64,000 nt of DNA, taken from Corydoras sp. C115 (lineage: Eukaryota; Chordata; Actinopteri; Siluriformes; Callichthyidae). Below the pieces are notes generated by a model that was given only the letters and a program-made list of their open reading frames with translations, made no database searches and was not told the DNA's origin. How positions within the stretch are numbered: position 1 is the first letter of the stretch; each line of letters begins with the position of its first letter. A program made the translations under genes and the position numbers. The DNA lies in contig JAFMOC010000422.1 in assembly GCA_019802505.1 (NCBI GenBank), positions 65,001 to 129,000 on the forward strand, written 5' to 3'. Below, one piece after another: positions 11,384-22,963 of the stretch.

Positions 11384-11718
11384 TTCATTCATTATCTTCC
11401 GCTTTTATCCTCTATTAGGGTCGCGGTGGGGTTCCCCATGCCCATCCAGGGGAGAACGTTTCGGGCGCTGGGCAGATACACCCAGGACAGGGTGCCAGTC
11501 TATCACTGGACACACTCACTCACACAGACACACTCTATATGGGGCAATTTGGAGAACTCAATTGACTTGATCCATGTTTTTGGACTGTGGGAGGAAACCG
11601 GAGAACCCGGAGGAAACCCACGCGGACACGGGGAGAACATGGAAACTCCACCCAGATTGGGATTCGAACCGGGAATCCCTAGTGCTGAGAGGAGAACGTG
11701 CTAATCACTAAGCCACCG
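11384..11718 (-). mobile_element. SINE-A copy, tandem set 3
   Basis: Ends in an intact head followed by (CA)n at about 11718-11738 and by the second 110-bp block. Confidence 0.88.
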
Positions 11719-11752
11719 CACACACACACACACACACCCACATATATAAATA

Positions 11753-11863
11753 TAACATGTCCATGTATGTCTGCAGAACCCTGTCTTTTCTCCGCTCTGG
11801 GTTCTTGGCAGCCTGACTCTTGTGAAAAGCACCATCTGTTATGCTGATGATTCTGTAGCACAC
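11753..11863 (+). repeat. 110-bp block, copy 2 of 3
   Basis: See 10381-10492. Nearly identical along its whole length. Confidence 0.8.
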
Positions 11864-12668
11864 GCCGCTCCACACGGTTTAACCTTGCAGGAATGCAGGA
11901 ACCTTTACCGGGACATCGTCCAGCGGAGCGGGTTCTCCAGCCCTACGAACCTCCCGATGGTTCTAGTCAGACGACCGAGTCACGTTGCCATTTTCACTTG
12001 ACGTTAGACGTCCATTAAGTTCATTATTCCATTATTATTATTATTATTATTATTAAAGCGATGCCATTATGAGTGAGTGAAGTCTCCTGCACCTTTATGA
12101 AGCGCCTGCGTTCAGACGTTGCACGCACACAATGGCGTTCGGATGGTTTGGAGATGCATCACATACCTACCGAACGGGTTTGCGATGGCTCGGTGTGCGG
12201 CGGGGGAGGACCAGCACTCTGTCAGGAGTGGCAGAGGAATTAAGATCTAATCTGTAATCTCTGCGTGCCTGACACCCGGAGCATGAGATTTGAAACTCGA
12301 GTGGCAGATCTGACGGAGCAAGATGCTCTGAGTTCTAAACCTAAGCCTGCTAATGAAATCAGCAACATATAGAGCAGGTTTGGGGCTTTTTAAGGCTTTA
12401 AAAACGATTCCTCGTGTCTGTTTGCGGGAACAGAGTTTCTCCTGCCAGCCTAAAGGATTATGTTGTACATTAAATAACACACAGCTGTATGGCTCGACAA
12501 AGATAATGGGGTTTGGGGGGGTGTAGGGGGTTGATGTTTTTAGCAGTGAGCTCCATTTTCGGTTGGACTGTGGGTGGATTTCAGTCCCCTAATTTGCATT
12601 AGAACCTCATGTTCACACCATGGACAGGTCAACTGTCTTAAGGGAGGTGTGTGTCTTTAGCGCTGTGT
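11864..12668. other. Unique-sequence island
   Basis: About 800 bases with no SINE, apart from a (TTA)n run at about 12033-12055. Balanced composition, no supported exon. A possible conserved non-coding region, which I cannot test. Confidence 0.4.
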
Positions 12669-12973
12669 TCATTCATTCATCCATTATCTTCCACTTTATC
12701 CTCTATTAGGGTCGCGGGAGGGGTTTCCCATGCCCATCCAGGGGAGAACGTTTCGGGCGCTGGGCAGATACACCCAGCACAGGACGCCAATCCATCGCTG
12801 AGCACACACTCACTCACACAGACACACTCTATATGGGGCAATTTGGAGAACTCAATTGACTTGATCCATGTTTTTGGACTGTGGGAGGGAACCGGAGAAC
12901 CCGGAGGAAACCCACGCGGACACGGGGAGAACATGGAAACTCCACCCAGAGGGGGATTTGAACCGGGAATCCC
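12669..12973 (-). mobile_element. SINE-A copy, 5' truncated
   Basis: Stops within the head, just after box B ('gggatttgaaccgggaatccc'). Confidence 0.85.
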
Positions 12974-13013
12974 GTTCACACCGTCTGCAGGAAACGTCTT
13001 CACAAACCCGGCT

Positions 13014-13370
13014 ATCCATCCATCCATTATCTTCCGATTTATCCTATATTAGGGTTGTGGGGGGGGGGGGGGGGTTCCCCATGCCCATCCAGGGGAGAAC
13101 GTTTCGGGCGCTGGGCAGATACACCCAGGACAGGACACCAATCTATCACTGGGCACACACTCACTCACACAAACGAACTCTACATGGGGCAATTTGGAGA
13201 ACTCAATTGACTTGATCCATGTTTTTGGACTGTGGGAGGGAACCAGAGAACCCGGAGGAAACCCACGCGGACACGGGGAGAACATGGAAACTCCACCAAG
13301 ATGGGGATTCAAACCGGGAATCCCTAGTGCTGAGAGGAGAACATGCCAACCACTAAGCCACCGTGTCACC
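13014..13370 (-). mobile_element. SINE-A copy, AAT-linked array 1
   Basis: Full-length copy whose head ends in 'gccaccgtgtcaccc', followed by an (TAA)n run. The same ending recurs in the next two copies. Confidence 0.9.
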
Positions 13371-13371
13371 C

Positions 13372-13411
<40 letters not shown>
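13371..13411. repeat. (TAA)n linker
   Basis: About 13 TAA units between two SINE-A copies. Confidence 0.95.
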
Positions 13412-13753
13412 CCATCCATTATCTCCCACTTTATCCTCTATTAGGGTCGCGGTGGGGTTCCCCAAGCCCATCCAGGGGAGAACGTTTCGGGCGCTGGGCA
13501 GATACACCCAGGACAGGGCGCCAATCTATCACTGGACACACACTCACTCACAAACAAACTCTGTATGGGGCAATTTGGAGCTTTCGGTTGACCTTAATCC
13601 ATGTTTTTGGACTGTGGGAGGGAACCAGAGAACCCAGAGGAAATCCATGGGGACACGGGGAGAACATGGAAACTCCACCCAGATTGGGATTCGAACCGGG
13701 AATCCCTAGTGCTGAGAGGAGAACATGCCAACCACTAAGCCACCGTGTCACCC
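13412..13753 (-). mobile_element. SINE-A copy, AAT-linked array 2
   Basis: Ends in 'gtgtcaccctaataat' as above. Several private substitutions show that the copies have diverged since duplication. Confidence 0.9.

Positions 13754-13783
<30 letters not shown>
13754..13783. repeat. (TAA)n linker
   Basis: About 10 TAA units. Confidence 0.95.
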
Positions 13784-13784
<1 letters not shown>

Positions 13785-14130
13785 CCATCCATCCATTATC
13801 TCTCGCTTTATCCTCTATTAGGGTCGCGGTGGGGTTCCCCATGCCCATCCAGGGGAGAACGTCTTGGGCGCTGGGCAGATACACCCAGGACAGGACACCA
13901 ATCTATCACTGGGCACACACTCACTCACACACAGACACTCTATATGGGGCAATTTGGAGAACTCAATTGACTTGATCCATGTTTTTGGACTGTGGGAGGA
14001 AACCGGAGAACCCGGAGGAAACCCACACGGACACGGGGAGAACATGGAAACCACACCCAGATTGGGATTCGAACCGGGAATCCCTAGCGCTGAGAGGAGA
14101 ACATGCAAAACCACTAAGCCACCGTGTCAC
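13784..14130 (-). mobile_element. SINE-A copy, AAT-linked array 3
   Basis: Third unit of the array, with the same head junction. Confidence 0.9.
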
Positions 14131-14132
14131 CC

Positions 14133-14173
<41 letters not shown>
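14131..14173. repeat. (TAA)n linker
   Basis: About 14 TAA units. Confidence 0.95.
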
Positions 14174-14175
<2 letters not shown>

Positions 14176-14505
14176 CCATCCATCCATTATCTCCCGCTTT
14201 ATCCTCTATTAGGGTCGCGGTGGGGTTCTCCATGCCCATCCAGGGGAGAACGTCTCGGGCGCTGGGCAGATACACCCAGGACAGGACGCCAATCTATCAC
14301 TCAGCACACACTCACTCACACACACACACACACTCTATATGGGGCAATTTGGAGAGCTTTTTGGACTGTGGGAGGGAACCGGAGAACCCGGAGGAAACCC
14401 ACGCGGATACGGGGAGAACATGGAAACTCCACCCAGATTGGGATTCGAACCGGGAATCCCTAGTGCTGAGAGGAGAACATGCCAACCACTAAGCCACCGC
14501 ACACC
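14174..14505 (-). mobile_element. SINE-A copy, AAT-linked array 4
   Basis: Has an internal deletion of the 'attgacttgatccatg' segment at about 14355. Followed by (CA)n/(TA)n and the third 110-bp block. Confidence 0.88.
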
Positions 14506-14536
14506 CACACCCACACACATATATATATATATATAT

Positions 14537-14622
14537 AATATGCCCATGTATGTCTGCAGAACCCTGTCTTTTCTCCGCTCTGGGTTCTTGGCAGCCTGAC
14601 TCTTGTGAAAAGCACCATCTGT
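14537..14622 (+). repeat. 110-bp block, copy 3 of 3
   Basis: See 10381-10492. This copy is cut short at 'agcaccatctgt' and joined to a 50-bp SINE-A head fragment (14624-14673, minus). Confidence 0.75.
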
Positions 14623-14689
14623 GATGGGGATTCGAACCGGGAATCCCTAGTGCTGAGAGGAGAACATGCCAACCAGTCTCTCTTTCCCA

Positions 14690-15345
14690 TCAGATTAGGA
14701 TCTCTCTGCCGGCGCTTCCTGCTCCTCTGCTATTATTAACCCTGCGAGCAGAATGGCTGAAATAACTCTGCTGAGATCCATTAAGCTTCAGGAGGTGGCC
14801 TTTGTGTTGCAAACACGAAGAAAGAAGATGCCGGCCCAGTGGTGCCTCACCGCCGTCCCCCCCGCCGTCCCCCCCGTCCCCCCGTCCCCCCCGTCCCCCG
14901 ACCTTATAATAGTATATCATCAGTCTTCGGGGATTAGGGACAATACCTCTGACTGAGCCGCATTGGAGGTGGGCATGGCAGGCGAGGCACACGGTGTGCA
15001 GGGCGAGTGCGGGTGTGTTCGCGCCGGATAATTACAACTGCGGGCAGATGTTTCAACCTTATTACCCGCCCTGCTCTTAAAACTGTACCCTTTTCATCCG
15101 TTCCCCCGAGAGAGGGAGCAAAACAATGCGGGCATGTGGAAAGCTGCACGTCTCTGATCAGCGCGCACGTTTTCTGCTTTCTTTTTTCTTTTTTGAAAAC
15201 CACGTATTGTTCCCCGCTTGGTGCCACGTTTGCCCCAGGACACTTATTATTATAATGAACTTTCATAGTAGATTGCAGGGTGAGCTGCCCCCCTGGTGGA
15301 GCAGCCTTTAAAGCTACAGAACGTGTCATGCCGAGGACAGGTCTA
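14690..15345. other. Unique-sequence island
   Basis: Single-copy DNA with a CCCCGTC repeat at about 14855-14900. Open frames on both strands, but no recognised protein and no convincing exon. Confidence 0.4.
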
Positions 15346-15348
15346 TCG

Positions 15349-15432
15349 GTGGGTGTCCAGTGGGTGTCCAGTGGGTGTCCAGTGGGTGTCCAGTGGGTGT
15401 CCAGTGGGGTATCTCAGTGGGTATCTCAGCGA
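15349..15432 (+). repeat. 11-bp minisatellite
   Basis: Five units of TGGGTGTCCAG followed by two variant TGGGTATCTCAG units. Confidence 0.9.
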
Positions 15433-15671
15433 GACCTCCAGATATCTGTGTTATTGTACAAGTCCAGTGATAAAGCATCCACGGCGTGGACGTGTTCAGG
15501 AGACGTTCTTTATGCAGGTGAAACCCGAGCTCAGACCGCAGACCTGTCACAGGGTTCTAACAACATACATTATTTAAACACACTGCCCCAGTGGCCCCAC
15601 CTCTGGGTACAACGTTCGCTGGCTTTACCAACATGACTGGCTTCCAGGTTTTATTATTATTATAATTACGG

Positions 15672-15798
15672 ATGCTGCGATAGATTGCCCCCCTGTCCTG
15701 GGTGTATCTGCCCCAGAAGTTCTCCCCTGGATGGGCACGCGGAACCCCCCCCCGTGACCCTAATAGAGGATAAAGCGGAAGATAATGGATGGATGGAT
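15672..15798 (+). mobile_element. SINE-A 3' fragment
   Basis: From the 'gatagattg' block to the ATGG tail. Confidence 0.75.
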
Positions 15799-15815
15799 AA
15801 TTACGGATGTTCTCG

Positions 15816-15975
15816 GGGCGACGCGGTGGCTTTCCAACATTCCAAAAAACATGGATTTAAGGTGAACTCACTGCTCTAAATTGCCCCTATGTATAGTAGT
15901 GTGTGTGTGTGTGTGGGAGTATGTATTAAGTCATGGATTGGCCGCCCAGTGCTCAAAACTTGGGCATGAGAACAC
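15816..15975 (+). mobile_element. Diverged SINE-A fragment
   Basis: Short head (GGCGACGCGGTGGC) joined to the middle block, with most of the head-body junction deleted. Confidence 0.6.
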
Positions 15976-16021
15976 CCCCCCCCTCCTTCCCCAACCCCCA
16001 ACCCGACTCTAGAATGGAATG

Positions 16022-16323
16022 GAGGGGTACGTTCCATCCAGGGGAGAACGTCTCGGGTGCTGGGCAGATAGACCCAGGACAGGGCAGCAATCTATCACTG
16101 GGCAAACACTCACTCACACACACACACACTCTATATGGGGCAATTTGGAGAATTCAATTGATGTTGATCCATGTTTTTGGACTGTGGGAGGAAACCGGAG
16201 AACCCAGAGGACACCCGAGCGGACACGGGGAGAACATGGAAACTCCACCCAGATTGGGATTCGAACCGGGAATCCCTAGAGCTGAGAGGAGAACATGCCA
16301 ACCACTAAGCCACCGTGCCGTCC
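16022..16323 (-). mobile_element. SINE-A copy, tail degraded
   Basis: Body and head intact. The 3' end is replaced by unrelated C-rich DNA. Confidence 0.85.
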
Positions 16324-16469
16324 ACTATAGTATTATACTATACTATTTTGTTACTGCTGGGGTGGTTACTTCTTCGGTTCTGTGAGTTCTCTCATTGTTA
16401 GAGTTATAACCTCACAGTAACTCAGATTGTCCCTATATGGTACATTGGACCTTCTGGACATAAGGAAAT

Positions 16470-16787
16470 ATCCATCCATTATCTTCCGCTTTATCCTATA
16501 TTAGGGTCGCGGGGGGGGGCTCCCCATGCCCATCCAGGGGAGAACGTTTCGGGCGCTGGGCAGATACACCCAGGACAGGGCGCCAATCCATCACTGGACA
16601 CACACTCACTCACACAGACACACTCTATATGGGGCAATTTGGAGAACTCAACTGACCTCGATCCATGCTTTTGGACTGTGGGAGGAAACCGGAGAACCCG
16701 GAGGACACCCGAGCGGACACGGGGAGAACATGGAAACTCCACCCAGATGGGGATTTGAACCGGCAACCACTAAGCCATCATGCCGCC
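16470..16787 (-). mobile_element. SINE-A copy with head deletion
   Basis: About 30 bases between box B and box A are missing ('gaaccggcaaccactaagcc'). Confidence 0.85.
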
Positions 16788-16939
16788 CTCATAAGGAAAT
16801 ATGAAATATCATAAGGAAATGATAACGGTGGGGGGGGGGGGGGCAGAGCTCTTGTGTGTACAGTGTCTACAGCAATAAATGTAAATGAGTGGTTTAAGAG
16901 AACCATGGTTCTAAAGAATAACGTTCTGTTATCAGTTTG

Positions 16940-17108
16940 CATACACGTCTATACAGAGTGATGGACAAGGATCCCAGCACAGGGTCAGTCATTATACAGA
17001 CACTCCCCCCTCCAGAGCAATGAGGGTTAAAGGCCTTGCTCAAGGGCCCAGAGTTTGGCCCCCCAACCTTCAGTCTAACACCCCAAACACTGAGCTACCA
17101 CACCTGCT
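16940..17108 (-). mobile_element. Diverged SINE-B copy
   Basis: Recognised by 'agcaatgagggttaaaggcc', 'ttgctcaagggccc' and 'ccccaaccttcag', which match better SINE-B copies at 30.6 and 62.7 kb. Confidence 0.65.
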
Positions 17109-17393
17109 ACACCGGTACAATATTTATCTAATGGTGCAATAACACACAAAACTCTGTAATCACTTTGAGGTTTTCATAAATCAGTCAAGCACGAACCACA
17201 CCTTTAATTAAAGGTGCTGTGAGGAGCGATTGTTCTGCCAAGTGTTCTTTTGAAATGTTCTAATGGATATCAGCTATAATAGTAATATACAAACAATCTG
17301 CTGGCTTAAATAGAACAATATATACACAAATTTATTACTGGAAACAGACATATAGACTATATGGGGCAATTTAGCGCAGCCAATTTACCTTGA
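17109..17393. other. AT-rich single-copy stretch
   Basis: Nothing recognised apart from a short 'tatggggcaattta' SINE-A scrap near 17360. Confidence 0.4.
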
Positions 17394-17695
17394 AGGGCGG
17401 CATGGTGGCATGGTGGTTTAGTGGTTTGGCATGTTCTCCTCTCAGCGCTAGGGATTCCCGGTTCGAATCCCAATCTGGGTGGAGTTTCCATGTTCTCCCG
17501 TTTCCTCCCACAGTCCAAAAAACATGGATCAAGTCAATTGAGTTCTCCAAATTGCCCCATAAAGAGTGTGTGTCCTGTGATAGATTGGCGCCCTGTCCTG
17601 TGTGTATCTGCCCAGCGCCCGAAACGTTCTCCCCTTGATGGGCATGGGTTCCCCCCCCCTCCTCCCGCGTGACCACAGTAGAGGATAAAGCGGAA
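17394..17695 (+). mobile_element. SINE-A copy
   Basis: The head carries a short duplication of 'catggtgg' before box A, and the body has internal losses. Confidence 0.85.
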
Positions 17696-17699
17696 TTTA

Positions 17700-17824
17700 C
17701 ATCGAATCCATATTTTTAGACTGTGAAAGGAAACCGGAGAACCTGGAGGAAACCCATGCAGACACAAGGAGAACATGGAGAACATGGAAACTCCACCCAG
17801 ATCGGGATTCGAACCGGGAATCCT
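17700..17824 (-). mobile_element. SINE-A middle fragment
   Basis: Placed directly after the plus-strand copy in opposite orientation. Confidence 0.75.
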
Positions 17825-17833
17825 CTGTAAATT

Positions 17834-18196
17834 CATTCATCCATCCATTATCTTCCGCTTTATCCTCTTAATAGAGGACCCTAATGGGTCGCGGGGGGGT
17901 TCCCCATGCCCAGCCAGGGGAGAACGTTTCAGGCGCTGGGCAGATACACCCAGGACAGGACGCCAATCTATCACTGGACACACACTCACTCACACAGACA
18001 CACTCTATATGGGGCAATTTGGAGAACTCAATTGACTTGATCCATGTTTTTGGACTGTGGGAGGAAACCGGAGAACCCGGAGGAAACCCACGCGGACACG
18101 GGGAGAACATGGAAACTCCACCCAGATTGGGATTCGAACCGGAAATCCCTAGTGCTGAGAGGAGAACGTGCCGACCACTAAGCCACCGTGCCGCCC
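17834..18196 (-). mobile_element. SINE-A copy
   Basis: Full length. 'cctctta|atagagg' at about 17865 is a small local inversion or duplication. Confidence 0.88.
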
Positions 18197-18631
18197 CTCC
18201 TCTGTAAATATTACAGAAATACTAAACTAACAGTGTGAAGGTTCTGGAGTGGTGTTGTGGTTCCTTTTATTTTTTTAATTGCGGTCGTTTGAGTTGTGTT
18301 GTATGAGTGAACGTTCTGAACATTCCAACTTGTGAGTATTTCTCATGAAATCTAGTTGGTCTTAATACTCACTCAGTCCAGGGCGTGTTGCTTTGCTGAC
18401 TCAGCAGTCCTAAACAGGTGTTTGGGAGAGTCCCGGTTATTCACTGGGTGTTTTTTTTTTTTTTTGTGTGTGTGTTTTTTTTTAAAAACACTGTTGTGTA
18501 CAACATTTACACTATTAACAGACACCCTTAGGGCCCCCATCTGGGGCCTTTGGTCAGGGGCCCAACACAGTGAAAGATAAGCAGCCTTTATTCTTAACCT
18601 CAACACTTCCAACTTAAACTTATCTCGTTAT
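18197..18631. other. Single-copy stretch, no gene seen
   Basis: Contains T-rich runs at about 18450-18482. No supported exon. Confidence 0.45.
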
Positions 18632-18674
18632 GTGGAAACGCTATACCCTTCCATTTAACAGAATAATGCTCCCT
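18632..18674 (-). mobile_element. SINE-B 3' scrap
   Basis: Reverse complement of the 'ggcagggagcattactctgt' segment of the SINE-B copy at 25.3 kb. It served as the target of the next SINE-A insertion. Confidence 0.6.
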
Positions 18675-19007
18675 GCCTTAGTGGTTTGGCATGTTCTCCT
18701 CTCAGCGCTAGAGATTCCCAGTTCGAATCCCCATCTGGGTGGAGTTTCCATGTTCTTCCCGTGTCCGCGTGGGTTTCCTCCGGGTTTTCCGGTTTCCACA
18801 GTCCAAAAACATGGATCAAGCCAATTGAGTTCTCCAAATTGCCCCATATAGAGTGTGTGTGTGAGTGTGTGTGTTCCCAGTGATAGATTGGCGCCCTGTC
18901 CTGGGTGTATCTGCCCAGCGCCCGAAACGTTCTCCCCTGGATGGGCATGGGGAATCCCCCCCGCGACCCTAATAGAGGAAAAAGTGGAAGATAATGGATG
19001 GATGGAT
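18675..19007 (+). mobile_element. SINE-A copy with 12-bp target duplication
   Basis: ATGCTCCCTGCC lies directly before the truncated head (18666-18677) and again after the ATGG tail (19006-19017), as expected for reverse transcription primed at a staggered nick. The first ~15 bases of the head are missing. Confidence 0.88.
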
Positions 19008-19024
19008 GCTCCCTGCCAACATCC

Positions 19025-19349
19025 ACATCTCAGTGCTGAGGATCCAGGTTCGAATCCCGATCTGGGTGGAGTGTCCATGTTCTCACCGTGTCCACATTGG
19101 TTTTCTCCGGGTTCTCTGGTTTCCTTCCACAGTCCAAAAACATGGATCAAGCCAATTGAGTTCTCCAAATTGCCCCATATAGAGTGTGTCTGTGTGAGTG
19201 AGTGTGTGCCCAGCGATAGATTGGTGCCCTGTCCTGGGTGTATCTGCCCAGCGCCCAAAACGTTCTCCCCTGGATGGGCATGGGGAACCCCCCCCCCCCC
19301 GCGACCCTAATATATAGGACAAAGCGGAAGATAATGAATGAATGAATGG
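19025..19349 (+). mobile_element. SINE-A copy, head truncated
   Basis: Starts just upstream of box B (GGTTCGAATCC) and ends in ATGA repeats. Confidence 0.85.
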
Positions 19350-19376
19350 GTTCTCTGGTTTCCTCCCACGCGGTGG

Positions 19377-19617
19377 GGGTCGCGGTGGGGTTCCCCATGT
19401 CCATCCAGGGGAGAACGTTTCGGGCGCTGAGCAGATACACCCAGGACAGAGCACCAATCTATCGTTGGACACACACTCACTCACACAGACACACTCTATA
19501 TGGGGCAATTTGGAGAACTCAATTGACTTGATCCTTGTTTTTGGACTGTGGGAGGAAACCGGAGAACCCGGAGGAAACCTACGCGGACACGGGGAGAGCA
19601 TGGAAACTCCACCCAGA
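19377..19617 (-). mobile_element. SINE-A copy, head missing
   Basis: Reverse copy cut at 'gaaactccacccagag', where a plus-strand 3' fragment (19618-19700) begins. Confidence 0.8.
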
Positions 19618-19700
19618 GTCTGTGTGAATGTGTGCTCATCGATGTATTGTTGCCCAGTCCTGGGGTATTTGCCGGATGCCCGAAACGTTCTTCACTCTGT

Positions 19701-20884
19701 AACGACGGATCCCAGCCACTGTTTTCGTCTGCGCTCTTAAGAAACCAGCGACGCAGTGACGTTCCGTCGTGTTCTTTTATTGGTAATTCAGCAAGGTACA
19801 CAAAACAGAGCACATTTACCTCTTTAAAAATAATAACCGGTCTATATTTCATATTTACATCTCAGTACATCGGATATTTCTTTTCCCTTTTGCACAGCAA
19901 AGATAAGAACATTTAAAAGGAAACAGTGTTGTGTTACGTAGCATCATTAACATGACGACTCCGTCACCCGCCAGTGCAAAAACGGAGCGGCCTCCCGACA
20001 GTAGTGGGCGCTCATTTGGGTCAGGGATTCAGTGACATTCGGGAAAATAAGTTCACCTCCCGCTCCTGGTTCTGCGAACGTCAACACCTCGGGTGTGTAC
20101 ACTGGATAAAGCATTTTTATTAAAGCATTGCTTCATGGCCTGTTCCTAGCCCCGGGGTTCTCCAGGGCTCTTAGAAAATAAAGTCTTGACACATAACTGC
20201 CCGACCGCCTGTGTAGAGACGGGACTCTCGGATCTTATGTCTTTCTTAATATAGTAGGAATCACTGGCAGCTATTCCCAGCCTCCTCGGTTCCACATACG
20301 CGTTCCGATTGACCCACTGCCCCACATGCCCTCTCAGCTCCCATTACACCCCCTATGAATGCAGGGGACCCGGTGCTGAGCTCACCATCTCCTAAAACCC
20401 ATGTTTTAACTAACAGGCTTTTCTCTGCACAGTTACTCGAACCTGACGTCAGGTGCATTTACAGTCCCGATGCGCTGGGTTCATACAAACACACATCATC
20501 ATCATCATCATCATCGTCCTCGTTTCTTCTCATACAAACGTCCCTGCGTTATCTATTAAGACTTGGGGGGGGGGGGACTGGTGCAACCTTTTTTAAAATT
20601 TTAATTTAATTGAAAATTAAATTTTTTTCTGCAAACCATGAATTTGCAGATTGTTTGGTCAGTGCTTGGGGATCTAAATGTGTCCACATGTGTGTGTGTG
20701 GGGGGGGGGGGTGTCCACCGAGCACTGACTGCGTGGGCCTCCGAACAAGGCTCTTAACCCTTATGTCCCCGGGGTTTTATATCATGGCTCTGACCCCGAC
20801 CCCGTATGTGTAAGGCTCTTCAGATAAAACCATCTGCAGAATGACCTCCCGTCATTTAAAGCTGGTTTCGTGCCGAGGACGCTC
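19701..20884 (-). other. Possible distal 3' UTR of fam43a
   Basis: SINE-free DNA downstream of fam43a. On the minus strand AATAAA motifs occur at 19776-19781 and 20116-20121, so a 3.2-kb or 2.9-kb 3' UTR is conceivable. A (CAT)n run lies at about 20486-20514. Without transcript data this is a guess. Confidence 0.35.
19776..19781 (-). terminator. Candidate distal poly(A) signal of fam43a
   Basis: AATAAA on the minus strand, 3.2 kb past the stop codon. A second candidate is at 20116-20121. Confidence 0.3.
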
Positions 20885-22860
20885 TGAGTTCCTTTCCCTT
20901 ACACTGTCGAAATAGCATTTTACGAGGGACGACAGACATTTTGCATGAGAATGCGTCCTGCATTTGTCCCTTTTACTCATGTTATGACCTTATTTACTAT
21001 TCTGGCTGTTTCATTTGCTCGAAATCTCAACTCTGGCTCAGTTGTCATTGTTGTTGTTTAATAATATACCAGAGGTATTTTACTCCCTTGATGTGGTTAG
21101 AGAAATTATGACCTTAGGGCAGGTCCATAGCTAAAAAAAAAAAAAAACCCATAAATACGAAGGCTTCTTGTTGTGAAAGTGACAATGCAGATCAACCTCC
21201 TCACAAATACACCGAAAATGTGTAGCGATGAGTAAACCGTGTACGAGGTGAGTCTCTGCAGAGGACGGTCTAAGTTTCTTTCCCTTATACTATCGAAATA
21301 GCATTTTACAAGGGAGGACAGACATTTTGCATGAGAATGTGTCCTGCGTTTGTCCTTTTTAAGGGCTGAAGCAGGTCCACTTACTCAAATGACCTTATTT
21401 AATATTCTGGGTGTTGGATTTGCTCGAAATCTCAACTCTGGCTCAGTTGTCATTGTTGTTATTTAATAATTTACCAGTTGTTTTTTATTTCTCTGATGTG
21501 TTGAGAGAAATTATGACATCAGGGCAGGTCCGTAGCTAAAAAAAAAAACTAAACAAAAATAAGAAGGCTTCTTGTTGTGAAAGTTCCTTTCCCTTACACT
21601 ATCGAAATAGCATTTTACAAGGGACCAGGGGCATTTTGCATGAGAATGTGTCCTGCGTTTGTCCCTTTTAAGGGCTGAAGCAGGTCCACTTACTCATATG
21701 ACCTTATTTAATATTCTGGCTGTTTAATTTGATCCAAATCTAACATTTGGCTCATTTACTATTGTTGTTATTTAGTAATTTACCAGTTGTATTTTACTCC
21801 TCTGATGTGTTGAGAGAAATTATGACCTCAGGGCAGGTCCATAGCTATATTTTTTTTTTTTTTTTTAAATAAGAAGGCTTCTTGTTGTGAAAGTTCCTTT
21901 CCCTTACACTATCGAAATAGCATTTTACAAGGAAGGACAGACATTTTGCATGAGAATGTGTCCTGCGTTTGTCCCTTTTAAGGGCTGAAGCACTTCTAAT
22001 TACTCATATGACCTTATTTAATATTCTGGCTGTTTAATTTGATCCAAATCTAACATCTGGCTCATTTACTATTGTTGTTGTTTAGTAATATACCAGTTGT
22101 ATTTTATTTATCTGATGTGGTTAGAGAAATTATGACATCAGGGCAGGTCCATAGCTAAAAAAAAAAAAACTAAACAAAAATAAGAAGGCTTCTTGTTGTG
22201 AAAGTTCCTTTCCCTTACACTATCGAAATAGCATTTTACAAGGGACCAGGGGCATTTTGCGTGAGAATGTGTCCTCCATTTGTCCCTTTTTAAGGGCTGA
22301 AGCACTTCTAATTACTCATATGACCTTATTTAATATTCTGCCTGTTTAATTTGCTCAAAATCTAACATCTGGCTCATTTACTATTGTTGTTATTTAGTAA
22401 TTTACCAGTTGTATTTTACTCCCTGATGTGGTTAGAGAAATTATGACCTCAGGGCAGGTCCATAGCTTTAAAAACCCCATAAATAAGAAGGCTTCTAGTT
22501 GTAAAAGTTACTTTCCAGCACACTGGAAAAACAAAACAGCATTTTAAAAGGGACCAGGGGCATCTTGCAGGAGAATGTGTCCTGCGTTTGTCCTTTTTTA
22601 AGGCCTGAAGCACTTCTAATTACTCATATGACCTTATTCAATATTCTGGGTGTTTAATTTGATCCAAATCTAACATCTGGCTCAGTTACTATTGTTGTTA
22701 TTTAGTAATTTACCAGTTGTATTTTACTCCTCTGATGTGTTGAGAGAAATTGTGACGTCTCGGCAGGTCCATAGCTTTAAAAAAAAAAAAAAAACATAAA
22801 TAAGAAGGCTTCTTGTTGTAAAAGTTAGAATACAGATCAAGCTCCTCCCAAATAGCATTT
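20885..22860. repeat. Six-unit ~310-bp tandem array 3' of fam43a
   Basis: Units start at 20891, 21277, 21586, 21896, 22207 and 22511 with 'cctttcccttacactatcg' or a variant, giving periods of 386, 309, 310, 311 and 304. Each unit holds GCATTTTACAAGGGA, TTTGCATGAGAATGTGTCCT, TATGACCTTATTTAATATTC, an 'attgttgtt' block, GGGCAGGTCCATAGCT, a poly-A run of variable length and AAGAAGGCTTCTTGTTGT. The first and last units share an extra flank ('gatgagtaaac...tgagtctctg'), so the array grew inside an original longer unit. It is not SINE-A and I do not know the family. It ends about 100 bases from the fam43a stop codon, so it may be transcribed in the 3' UTR. Confidence 0.9.
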
Positions 22861-22963
22861 CTTTCAAAAGATAAGGAAGAAATGAGTAAACTGTGTGCGA
22901 GCTGAGTCTCTGGAGGATTTCTGGAGTCGTAAACGAATCTTGAAGAGTTCATTAGCATCCCGA

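Noticed and set aside
13864..14463. 199-codon frame and dozens of similar frames with HIECVCVSECVPSD or GNPRGHGENMETPPR
   Set aside because: These are SINE-A translations in various frames; the same peptide appears wherever a copy lies.
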